In this document: one piece after another, positions 40,818-48,822 of the stretch
Layout: each line of letters opens with the position of its first letter
Position numbering within the stretch: position 1 is the stretch's first letter
Origin: an uncultured Lachnospiraceae bacterium
GTDB lineage: Bacteria > Bacillota > Clostridia > Lachnospirales > Lachnospiraceae
Direction: 5' to 3'
Assembly (NCBI GenBank): GCA_910577015.1
Contig: CAJTKU010000002.1
Coordinates: 124,001 to 188,000, forward strand
Length of the DNA: 64,000 bases
Notes under the pieces: generated by a model
Database searches by the model: none
What the model saw: only the letters and a program-made list of their open reading frames with translations
What the model was told of the DNA's origin: nothing
Position numbers and translations under genes: made by a program

Positions 40818-41666
40818 ATGTATCAGGCAGGACTTGTTTTGGAAGGCGGAGGGATGAAGGGAATCTATACCGCCGGCGTACTGGATTTTTTTATGGATAA
40901 GGGAATCGAATTTTCCAATGTCTATGGGGTTTCGGCAGGAGCGTGCCATATGTGCAGTTATCTGTCAGGCCAGAGGGGAAGGGCCCTGGACATCAGTATT
41001 GATTATCTGGACAGCAAAAAATATTGCAGCGTGCAAAGCCTTCTGACTACCGGGGATTTGTTTAATGTAGGGACTGCTTACCATCTGATTCCGGAATATC
41101 TGAATCCTTACGACTATGAAGCTTTTGACAGGTATGAAGGCAGGGCGTATGCGGTGGTTACTAATATTGTCACGGGAATGCCGGAGTATCTCAGGATAAG
41201 GGATATGAAGGCTGACATGGATGCAGTCCGTGCGTCGGCGTCCCTGCCTCTGGTATCGAGAAACGTAAAAATAGGCGGCAGCCTTTACCTGGACGGCGGC
41301 ATTTCGGATGCCATCCCCATCCGCAAGTCCATTCTGGACGGAAACAGAAAAAACGTGGTGATTCTGACCAAAGAGGAAGGTTTTGTGAGGAAACCCTCTT
41401 CACAGTTGGGATTATTGAAGCTGCGTTACCTGAAGTATCCCAAGGTATATGAGTTGATGGCGAAAAGGCATATCACTTACAACGACACGATGGCATTTCT
41501 GGAAAAGCAACAGGAAAACGGTCAGGCATTTGTAATCCGGCCAAAGAAAAAAAGCGATGTCGGACGGATAGAGCGGGATGCCGAAAAAATGAAAGCGTTG
41601 TATGAAGAAGGGTACAGGGATGCGCAGGAATGTTTTGAAGTTCTTCAAAACTATCTGGAGTCTTAA
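40818..41666 (+). CDS. Patatin-like phospholipase family protein
   Basis: This 282-residue serine hydrolase has the patatin oxyanion loop GGGMKGIYTAGVLD near residue 10, the nucleophile elbow GVSAG near 38 and the Asp of the dyad in LDGGISDAIP near 158. Related bacterial proteins (YjjU/RssA type) are believed to release fatty acids from lipids. No signal peptide is present, so it is cytosolic or loosely membrane-bound. AGAGGGAG precedes the ATG. It lies 11 nt before uppP, likely one operon. Confidence 0.9.
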   Translation: MYQAGLVLEGGGMKGIYTAGVLDFFMDKGIEFSNVYGVSAGACHMCSYLSGQRGRALDISIDYLDSKKYCSVQSLLTTGDLFNVGTAYHLIPEYLNPYDYEAFDRYEGRAYAVVTNIVTGMPEYLRIRDMKADMDAVRASASLPLVSRNVKIGGSLYLDGGISDAIPIRKSILDGNRKNVVILTKEEGFVRKPSSQLGLLKLRYLKYPKVYELMAKRHITYNDTMAFLEKQQENGQAFVIRPKKKSDVGRIERDAEKMKALYEEGYRDAQECFEVLQNYLES

Positions 41667-41677
41667 AGGAGGGTGAC

Positions 41678-42526
41678 ATGTTAGATATTATCAAAGCAGT
41701 TATTTTTGGGATTGTGGAAGGCATTACGGAGTGGCTTCCCATCAGCAGTACGGGGCATCTGATTCTGTTGGAGGAGTTTATTAAATTTGAGAATGTTTCC
41801 GATGACTTTTTCGGAATGTTTGAAGTGGTTATCCAGCTTGGCGCCATACTGGCGGTGGTGGTGCTTTTTATAAAAGAAATCTGGCCGTTTTGCAGGAAAG
41901 GCAACGGTTTTAAAAACACAGGGCTGCTTGCTTATGTCAGAATGGATGTGATGAGCCTGTGGTTTAAAATTCTGGTGGCATGTATTCCGGCGGCAGTCAT
42001 CGGCCTTTGGTTTGATGATGTGCTGGACGCCATGTTTTACCACTGGTATGTGGTGGCGGGCGCGCTGATTGTTTTCGGTATCGCCTTTATTCTTATTGAA
42101 AACTGGAATAAAGGAAAAAATCCGGCGGTGACAGAGCTGTCCCAAATCAGTTACCAGGCGGCATTGATGATAGGCGTGTTCCAGTTGATTGCGGCGGTTT
42201 TTCCCGGCACCTCCCGTTCAGGGGCTACCATTATCGGTGCGCTGCTGATTGGCATTTCCCGTCCTGTCGCAGCGGAGTTTACGTTTTTCCTTGCAATTCC
42301 GGTTATGTTCGGGGCAAGTCTTTTAAAAGTGGTTAAGTTCGGGTTCGATTTTAAGCCTGTTGAACTGGCGGCGCTTCTGGTGGCAATGGCAGTGGCATTT
42401 GCGGTTTCCGTGGTCGTAATTAAATTCCTGCTTTCCTATATCAAAAAACATGATTTCAAAATATTCGGGTGGTACAGGATTATTTTGGGGCTGATTGTTA
42501 TTATTTATTTTCTGTTTTTTCGTTAA
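41678..42526 (+). CDS. uppP: Undecaprenyl-diphosphatase
   Basis: This 282-residue membrane enzyme dephosphorylates undecaprenyl diphosphate, recycling the lipid carrier for cell-wall synthesis. It gives low-level bacitracin resistance when abundant. The two family motifs are present: EGITEWLPISSTGHL near residue 13 and PGTSRSGATIIGALL near 178. About eight membrane helices are visible. AAAGGAGG precedes the ATG. Confidence 0.97.
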   Translation: MLDIIKAVIFGIVEGITEWLPISSTGHLILLEEFIKFENVSDDFFGMFEVVIQLGAILAVVVLFIKEIWPFCRKGNGFKNTGLLAYVRMDVMSLWFKILVACIPAAVIGLWFDDVLDAMFYHWYVVAGALIVFGIAFILIENWNKGKNPAVTELSQISYQAALMIGVFQLIAAVFPGTSRSGATIIGALLIGISRPVAAEFTFFLAIPVMFGASLLKVVKFGFDFKPVELAALLVAMAVAFAVSVVVIKFLLSYIKKHDFKIFGWYRIILGLIVIIYFLFFR

Positions 42527-42551
42527 ATATCAAGCAAATGTGGCATAATAG

Positions 42552-42580
42552 TTGACAATTCAAAGTTTATGCACTAAACT
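42552..42580 (+). promoter_or_regulatory. Promoter of the DUF6465 gene
   Basis: TTGACA (42552-42557) and TAAACT (42575-42580) are 17 nt apart, about 100 nt before the start codon. Confidence 0.65.
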
Positions 42581-42681
42581 GTAAATGCAGGAAGCACAGG
42601 AGATTATTTTTATGTTTTCTGTGAGGAGATGGAAAGATTTGGCATCATGGAATGCCATAGATATCGAAGGGAGAAGCTTAC

Positions 42682-43104
42682 ATGGCAACAACAAAGAAGA
42701 CAGTAACCAAGGAAACAACCGCTGAGGTAAAGACTGCACCCGTTAAGGCAGAAGAGATAAAGGCAGCACCCGCAGGAGAAGAAAAGAAAGCGGCAGTGAA
42801 GGAAGCAGCAGCTGTTAAAGAGGAAAAGGCAACGCCGAAGAGGGCAGCCAAGACCAAGACAGCAGCAAAGAAACCGGCAGCAAAGAGAGCAGCCAAAGAA
42901 GAAGTAAAAGTAAGCATGAACGTACAGTTCGGCGGCAAATCTTATACTACGGAAGATTTGGTAAAAATTGCAAAGGATGTCTGGAAATACGATTTGAAGC
43001 AGAAAGCAATGGACTTTAAGAGCGTGGAACTGTATGTTAAGCCCGAAGACGGCATGGCATATTATGTTATCAATGGCAAGGAAGCAGGAAGTTTCTATAT
43101 CTAA
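42682..43104 (+). CDS. Histone H1-like, DUF6465 family protein
   Basis: This 140-residue protein has two parts. Residues 1-75 are a low-complexity Ala/Lys/Glu region like the tail of histone H1 (KRAAKTKTAAKKPAAKRAAK). Residues 76-140 are a compact domain, VQFGGKSYTTEDLVKIAKD to KPEDGMAYYVINGKEAGSFYI, which corresponds to DUF6465. The tail would bind DNA or RNA unspecifically, so a nucleoid role is an attractive guess. Function is unproven. GAAGGGAGAAG precedes the ATG. It has its own promoter and terminator. Confidence 0.8.
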   Translation: MATTKKTVTKETTAEVKTAPVKAEEIKAAPAGEEKKAAVKEAAAVKEEKATPKRAAKTKTAAKKPAAKRAAKEEVKVSMNVQFGGKSYTTEDLVKIAKDVWKYDLKQKAMDFKSVELYVKPEDGMAYYVINGKEAGSFYI

Positions 43105-43128
43105 CCGTGATACATAATACGGCGCTAT

Positions 43129-43183
43129 TCCTATCGACAGCGGACAGTTTTTTAACTGATACTGTCGATAGGATTTTTTTTTC
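43129..43183 (+). terminator. Terminator after the DUF6465 gene
   Basis: A 12-bp perfect stem (43129-43140 with 43162-43173) with a 21-nt loop is followed by nine T residues. It ends 21 nt before the response regulator start. No separate promoter is visible for that gene, so some read-through may feed it. Confidence 0.85.
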
Positions 43184-43203
43184 TAAAGAAAGGTTGGAAA
43201 AGC

Positions 43204-44772
43204 ATGTATACCGTGGTAGTGGCAGACGATGAAGAGGAATTGCGCAAGGGCATTATCAACAGGATTAACTGGGAAGAGATTGGATTTGAGGTAGTGGGGG
43301 AGGCGGAAAACGGTATTGAGGCGTTGGAGCAGGTGGAACAGAAGCAGCCCGACCTGCTTTTGACAGATATCCGAATGCCGTTTGTATCGGGCATTGAACT
43401 GGCAAGGCAGGTCAGGGAAATCAGGCCCGCCACACAGATTGCATTCCTGAGCGGGTTCGATGAGTTTTCTTATGCCCAGCAGGCAATACAGTACAATATT
43501 ATCAGTTACATGTTAAAGCCGATTACAATGGCGGACCTCACAAAGCAGCTTCAGGAAATTAAGAAAAAGATAGATTATGTCTTTGAAGAATTTGAATCCC
43601 GTAAGCAGGAGATGACAAACGTCCATGAATTTGTCCTGCCCCTGCTTCTGGACAGTTATGGGAAAACGGATGATATGGACAGGGAAGCGCTGATGCAGGA
43701 AAGGGCGTTTACCTGCGGTCTGATTCGGAATAAAAACCATTCCTTCCAGTATGTGGTGCTTGCGGTTTCCCTGCAGGATGCGCAGGGAAAGAACCGGACC
43801 AGCGCCGAGCTTGTGCATTCCGTGGATATGATACTGAAGAAGTATGTGGGATACTACAGCTTTTATATGGAAGGCAGGATTATTTCCCTGCTGCTGGCTA
43901 CAAGGGGCGCTTTTGAAAAATACCTGCACATTATGGTTAAGGATATTGTGCAGAGTACGGAGCGTATCCTCGGAATGAAATGTACGATAGGAGTGAGCCG
44001 GATACAGGAGCATCTTGTGGAGTGCCATGAAGCGTATGGGGACGCCATGGGGGCGCTCGGCTACGGGCGCGTAGGGGAAAGCGGCATTCATTACATTGCA
44101 GATGAAGAGCGCATGTCAACGGGTGATATGGCCGGTGTGCAGGAAACCGTGGCAGAACTGGAGAATCTGATACGAAGCGGCACGAGAGAAGAACTGGAGG
44201 CCTGTCTGGGGAAAATTTACAGTGATATGGGGGAGGAGCATGCCCAGATAAAACTCAGGATTCTGATGATACAGACTATGTCCTCCGTGTTCAGGCTTGT
44301 CCATGCGGTGACAAATGAGATTACCGTGCTGCAGAAATTTTGTTATCCCAAAGGCTCTTATCAGGAGATGAAGGAGCAGTTTACGGAACTGTGCATGGAG
44401 GCAAGGGAAGTAATCAATGCGGGGAAAAAGAAGAGCAGCCAGATATTGTGCGAGCAGGCCATGCACATCATTGAAAAGGAATATGCGGATTCAGAATTGT
44501 CCTTAATAGGCGTCAGCAGCCGGATTAGCGTCAGCCCCAACTATTTGAGCGCCCTTATTAAAAAGGAAACCGGCATGAGTTTTATTGACTCCCTGACGAA
44601 GAAGCGGATAGAAAGCGCAAGGGAGCTTGTTATGGGAACTTCCATGAAGGTAAGGGAAATAGCGGAAAGGTGCGGTTACAGCGACCAGCATTATTTCAGC
44701 TATTGTTTCAAAAAATTCTGCGGCGTTTCGCCCAACCAGATGCGTCAGCAAATACAGGTGGACATCATATGA
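43204..44772 (+). CDS. YesN-type response regulator with AraC DNA-binding domain
   Basis: This 522-residue regulator has an N-terminal receiver domain with phosphorylation site Asp55 (LLTDIRMP), the acidic pair at 8-9 and the lysine of YMLKPI near 104. A long middle domain follows. The C-terminal AraC/XylS domain (about 415-520) has two helix-turn-helix units (LIGVSSRISVSPNYLSALIK and REIAERCGYSDQHYFSYCFK). It pairs with the histidine kinase that overlaps its stop codon. The most likely target is the mglB promoter about 2.7 kb downstream. Confidence 0.93.
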   Translation: MYTVVVADDEEELRKGIINRINWEEIGFEVVGEAENGIEALEQVEQKQPDLLLTDIRMPFVSGIELARQVREIRPATQIAFLSGFDEFSYAQQAIQYNIISYMLKPITMADLTKQLQEIKKKIDYVFEEFESRKQEMTNVHEFVLPLLLDSYGKTDDMDREALMQERAFTCGLIRNKNHSFQYVVLAVSLQDAQGKNRTSAELVHSVDMILKKYVGYYSFYMEGRIISLLLATRGAFEKYLHIMVKDIVQSTERILGMKCTIGVSRIQEHLVECHEAYGDAMGALGYGRVGESGIHYIADEERMSTGDMAGVQETVAELENLIRSGTREELEACLGKIYSDMGEEHAQIKLRILMIQTMSSVFRLVHAVTNEITVLQKFCYPKGSYQEMKEQFTELCMEAREVINAGKKKSSQILCEQAMHIIEKEYADSELSLIGVSSRISVSPNYLSALIKKETGMSFIDSLTKKRIESARELVMGTSMKVREIAERCGYSDQHYFSYCFKKFCGVSPNQMRQQIQVDII

Positions 44773-46520
44773 AAAACAAAAATTTTTCTCTTTCCTTTAT
44801 CATTACCATATTGGTGGCAGCCATGGTCGGCATCATCGTTATCTGTACGGCGTTCGTTTTTTTGTCGGTCTATGTAAACAGCATGGAACAGAGCGCTGTG
44901 ACAAACAGCGAACAGGCAGTTGTCCAGGTGTCCAATACAGTGGGAAACTATATTGATGATATGAAGGAGATTATGAACCTTATTGAGGAAAGCTACCGGC
45001 AGGAAAGAAAGGAACAGGAGGATATCCTGACAGCCTTGACGGAAGTGCGTTCCGATTTGGTGGCAATTTATATTTATGATGAAGACGGCAGTCTGTGTAA
45101 TGCATACACGGGAAGCAGCGTCCTGAAGGAAAATTACCTCCAGAATTTATCCTATGTGGAAGAGGAGGCTTATGAGGAGGGGATGATTTATATTTCCCAG
45201 CCCCATGTGGAAACGCTTTTACAGGATGAGTATCCGTGGGTGGTGTCCGTGCTTCAGGAAATGGGAGATAAGGACGGCCGCAGAAACAGGGTGGTCATTG
45301 ATATCCGTTTTTCCAAAATATCCGATTATGTGGACGAGGTGGGAATCGGACGGCACGGTTACTGCTTTATCATGGACGACGGGGGAGAAATCATTTATCA
45401 TCCGCAGCAGCAGCTTCTCTATTCAGGGCTGAAAAAAGAACCTGCGGCAAAGATGTGCAGCCGGGCGGATGGCTCTTATGAAGAAAATGAAATTATCTTT
45501 ACGGTAAGGACGCTGGAAAACTGCGGATGGCGCGTGGTGGGCGTCAGTTATTTTCATGAACTTGTAACTGCAAAAGAACGGGAGGTGGCGGGCCTTTCGG
45601 TGATGATACTGGTAATCGTCCTGCTGGTAACGCTGCTTTGCAGCTACAGTATGTCCTGCATGGTATCGAGGCCCATCCAGAGGCTTGTAAACGCCATGGG
45701 CGAATTTGAAAAAAATGCGGAAAATTTTTCTTACCGGGCCAAAGGGGGAAGCAAGGAGATACAAGCCCTTTCCCAGTCATTCGACCATATGGTCAGGCAG
45801 ATACAGGACCTTATGAACAGGGTCAGGCAGGAAGAAATCTCCCTGCGCAAGACGGAACTGAAAGCCCTGCAGGCGCAGATTAACCCGCATTTTCTCTACA
45901 ACACGCTTGACGCCATCGGCTGGCTGTGCGAAGAAGAGAGAAGCCGGGATGCGGTGGAAATGGTCAATGCGCTGGCGAAGCTTTTCAGAATCAGTATCAG
46001 CAGGGGCCACGAACTGATAACGATTGAAAAAGAGCTGGAACACGCGGGAAACTACCTTAAGATACAGAATTTCCGCTATAAAAACCAGTTTACCTATGAC
46101 TTTCAGGTAGAAGAGGAGTGCCTGGGGTATTACTGCAACAAGATAACCCTGCAGCCCATTATAGAAAATGCCATCTACCACGGACTGGACCGTATGGTGG
46201 ATGAAGGGCATATTGTGGTCCGGGTTTACGGTGAGGAGGACGACGTTGTTCTTGAGGTGGAGGATAACGGCGTGGGAATGACAAAGGAGCAGTGTCATTC
46301 CATCCTGCAAAAAGAACCGGGAGACGTTTCGGGAATAGGCATTAAAAATGTGAACGACAGGATAAAGATTTATTTTGGCGAAGATTACGGCATAATGATT
46401 GAGAGTGAGCCGGACGTGGGTACTAAGGTGAAGATTCGTATGCCTAAGCTGAAAAAAGAAGATGTGGAAACGTATACCGGCGCGGTGAAAAACAAAGAGA
46501 CAGGCGTGGAGAGGAGGTAG
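44769..46520 (+). CDS. YesM-type sensor histidine kinase
   Basis: This 583-residue membrane kinase has an N-terminal helix (about 11-36), an extracellular sensor domain of the Cache type (to about 275), a second helix (about 278-298), a HAMP linker, the His_kinase domain with the phosphorylated His in QINPHFLYNTLDA near residue 383, and the ATPase domain (ENAIYHGL, VEDNGVGM, GIGIKNVNDR). ATG 44769 overlaps the regulator stop codon (ATGA) and follows AGGTGG. It most likely senses a sugar, directly or through the lipoprotein encoded next. Confidence 0.93.
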   Translation: MKNKNFSLSFIITILVAAMVGIIVICTAFVFLSVYVNSMEQSAVTNSEQAVVQVSNTVGNYIDDMKEIMNLIEESYRQERKEQEDILTALTEVRSDLVAIYIYDEDGSLCNAYTGSSVLKENYLQNLSYVEEEAYEEGMIYISQPHVETLLQDEYPWVVSVLQEMGDKDGRRNRVVIDIRFSKISDYVDEVGIGRHGYCFIMDDGGEIIYHPQQQLLYSGLKKEPAAKMCSRADGSYEENEIIFTVRTLENCGWRVVGVSYFHELVTAKEREVAGLSVMILVIVLLVTLLCSYSMSCMVSRPIQRLVNAMGEFEKNAENFSYRAKGGSKEIQALSQSFDHMVRQIQDLMNRVRQEEISLRKTELKALQAQINPHFLYNTLDAIGWLCEEERSRDAVEMVNALAKLFRISISRGHELITIEKELEHAGNYLKIQNFRYKNQFTYDFQVEEECLGYYCNKITLQPIIENAIYHGLDRMVDEGHIVVRVYGEEDDVVLEVEDNGVGMTKEQCHSILQKEPGDVSGIGIKNVNDRIKIYFGEDYGIMIESEPDVGTKVKIRMPKLKKEDVETYTGAVKNKETGVERR

Positions 46521-46523
46521 CTC

Positions 46524-47489
46524 ATGGGAAAGCTTAAGAAAATTCTTTTTTCCTGTCTTGCAGGGATATGCATCCTGTTGCTTGGAGGCTGCAGCAGTGC
46601 AAAGAACCATAAGCCCTATATTGCAGTCATCACCAAGTCTACCGAGAGCACTTTCTGGAAGTCGGTTTTTGCCGGAGCAGGAGCGGCGGCAACGGAATAT
46701 AATCTGAATATCACGACCGAGGGGGCGGATTCAGAAGAAGATTATGAGCAGCAAAACGAGCTGGTCAGGCAGGCGGTTGACAACGGCGCCGAAGTCATTG
46801 TGTTTTCGGCGGTGGATTACGACGCAAATGCACAGGCAATTGACGAGGCGGCGCAGCGCGGAGTTAAAATCGTAATCATTGACAGTGATGTAAACAGCGC
46901 CTATGTAAGCTGCCGGATTGGGACGGATAATGTCGAGGCGGGCAGGCAGGCGGCTGAGGCGGCGCTTTATGCCGATGATGAGGAATTGTATGTGGGCATT
47001 GTAAATTATGATGTACACACTGCCAACGGGCAGCAGCGGGAACAGGGATTTCGTGAGGTCATGGAGGAAAACGGGAGGGTGAAAGAAATTATCACAATCA
47101 ACGTCTTATCTACCATGGAGGATGCCAGGGAGGGCACAAAGGAGCTGCTAAAAGAAAATCCCGAGATTAATGTTATTGTAACTTTTAATGAATGGACAAG
47201 CCTGGGCGTGGGGTGGGCTATCCGGGATTTGGAAGCATCTGATGACATACACGTGGTTGCATTCGATTCCAATGCAGTGACGGTGGGTATGCTGGAGACA
47301 GGGGAGGTGGACGCCCTGATTGTACAGAATCCCTATGCGATGGGGTATCTGGGAGTGGAGACGGCAGCCGTGCTTGCAAACGGGAACAATGTGGAGCAGG
47401 AGAAGGTGGATACGGCGACCACCATCATCACGCGTGAAAACATGTTTGAACCGGAGTATCAGAAGGTTCTGTTTGTGTTTGACGAATAA
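46524..47489 (+). CDS. Sugar-binding lipoprotein linked to the two-component system
   Basis: This 321-residue protein has a lipoprotein signal with lipobox LLGGC (Cys22) and a periplasmic-binding protein type 1 fold (IAVITKSTESTFWKSVFAGA, VIIDSDVNSAYVSCRIGTDNVEAGRQAAE, VVAFDSNAVTVGMLETGEVDALIVQNP). The layout is that of ribose/galactose-binding proteins. It starts 3 nt after the kinase stop codon, so it belongs to the sensor operon and may present the sugar to the kinase as in ChvE-like systems. A second binding protein, mglB, follows with its own promoter. Confidence 0.9.
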   Translation: MGKLKKILFSCLAGICILLLGGCSSAKNHKPYIAVITKSTESTFWKSVFAGAGAAATEYNLNITTEGADSEEDYEQQNELVRQAVDNGAEVIVFSAVDYDANAQAIDEAAQRGVKIVIIDSDVNSAYVSCRIGTDNVEAGRQAAEAALYADDEELYVGIVNYDVHTANGQQREQGFREVMEENGRVKEIITINVLSTMEDAREGTKELLKENPEINVIVTFNEWTSLGVGWAIRDLEASDDIHVVAFDSNAVTVGMLETGEVDALIVQNPYAMGYLGVETAAVLANGNNVEQEKVDTATTIITRENMFEPEYQKVLFVFDE

Positions 47490-47500
47490 ATGTAAGTAAA

Positions 47501-47541
47501 AAAGATTAAATATTTGAACAAAAAGAGTAAATATTTGCATA
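47501..47541 (+). promoter_or_regulatory. Tandem direct repeats, probable AraC-type operator
   Basis: Two 20-bp direct repeats, 47501-47520 and 47522-47541, share AAAGA and TAAATATTTG and match at about 15-16 of 20 positions. They are spaced 21 bp, which is two helical turns, and the second reaches the -35 region of the mglB promoter. This is the usual arrangement for an AraC-family activator. Confidence 0.7.
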
Positions 47542-47562
47542 TCTTTTCTGAATATACTTTCC

Positions 47563-47568
47563 TATAAT
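47563..47568 (+). promoter_or_regulatory. mglB -10 box
   Basis: TATAAT is perfect, but no good -35 is present 17 nt upstream (TATCTT). A promoter with a weak -35 next to direct repeats fits activator-dependent expression. Confidence 0.6.
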
Positions 47569-47626
47569 AAATTTATCAACCGAAGGGAGGGGTCTTCCGG
47601 AGGTATGGAAAAGGAGGTATATTATA

Positions 47627-48715
47627 ATGAAAAAGTTTTTATCAATTATTCTGGTGGGGATTATGATGCTGTCGCTTACGGCATGCGGCAATGGCGGCAA
47701 CGGCAAGTTTAAGGTAAGTGTTTTCTATTATACTTACAGCGATACATACATTGCCAGCGTACGTACGGCTCTTGACAAAGCGTTGACGGATGCCGGGGTT
47801 GATTTCCAGAACTATGACGGCAACAACAACCAGACCACACAGAACGAGCAGATTGACACCGCAATCAGCCAGGGCAGCAACCTTCTGGTTGTAAACCTTG
47901 TAACATCCGGTTCTGTGGATGCATCTTCGGCGATTGTGGAGAAGGCAAGGGCAGCAGGCATTCCGGTTATTTTCTTTAACCGTGCGGTTGAGTCCGACGA
48001 AGATGAAGGCAAGGTGCTCGGAAGCTATGACAAACTGGCGTTTGTAGGTACGGATGCTCCTGAAGCAGGCCATATGCAGGGCAAGATGATTGGCGATTAT
48101 GTAGTTGCTAACTTTGATACCATTGATTTGAACGGCGACGGCAAAATCAGCTATGCCATGTTCATGGGTGAGTTAGGAAACGTAGAAGCAATTTACCGTA
48201 CACAATTTGGTGTTGAGGATGCAGATGCAGTGATTACCGGGGCAGGCAAACCGGCGCTTGAGTACTTTGACGCTTCCAATTCGGATAAATTCCAGGTTGA
48301 CCAGGCAGGCGCATGGTCCGCAACGGCAGCAAACGATTATATGACAACCAACCTGTCACAGTACAATGAGTCCTCAGGCAATATGATAGAGCTTGTTATC
48401 TGCAACAATGACGGTATGGCAGAAGGCGCTATATCAGCTTTGAACGACAGGGGATACAATCTCGGAACAGAAGACTGCACCACGATTCCCGTATTCGGCG
48501 TAGACGCAACCGATGCTGCAAAACAGCTGATTGCTGACGGCAAGATGACAGGAACCATCAAGCAGGATGCGGAAGGCATGGCAAGCTGTATTGCTTATCT
48601 GGTTAAAAATGTGCAGGCGGGCAAAGATGTGATGGCTGACACCGGCAACTACAACATTTCCCCGAATGTAAGCAACAAGATTTTCATCCCGTATGCAGCA
48701 TATACCGGAGAATGA
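47627..48715 (+). CDS. mglB: Galactose/glucose-binding lipoprotein of the Mgl transporter
   Basis: This 362-residue lipoprotein has the signal ending LSLTAC (Cys20) and the MglB fold. NEQIDTAISQGSNLLVVNLV and IPVIFFNRAVE fit the sugar-binding face, and DLNGDGKISY resembles the calcium-binding loop of E. coli galactose-binding protein. VICNNDGMAEGAI and VFGVDATDAAKQLI are also typical. AAAGGAGG precedes the ATG. Downstream mglA, a permease and gal genes confirm the assignment to galactose or methyl galactoside. Confidence 0.93.
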   Translation: MKKFLSIILVGIMMLSLTACGNGGNGKFKVSVFYYTYSDTYIASVRTALDKALTDAGVDFQNYDGNNNQTTQNEQIDTAISQGSNLLVVNLVTSGSVDASSAIVEKARAAGIPVIFFNRAVESDEDEGKVLGSYDKLAFVGTDAPEAGHMQGKMIGDYVVANFDTIDLNGDGKISYAMFMGELGNVEAIYRTQFGVEDADAVITGAGKPALEYFDASNSDKFQVDQAGAWSATAANDYMTTNLSQYNESSGNMIELVICNNDGMAEGAISALNDRGYNLGTEDCTTIPVFGVDATDAAKQLIADGKMTGTIKQDAEGMASCIAYLVKNVQAGKDVMADTGNYNISPNVSNKIFIPYAAYTGE

Positions 48716-48822
48716 TGTTAAAGAAATGAAGAAAGGGCGGCTGTTCAGAGTGGCAGCCGCTGCTTTTTTAACGGTCGACGGTTTTTACAATAAAACAGAA
48801 ACAGCGAGTAAGGAGGATGCAT

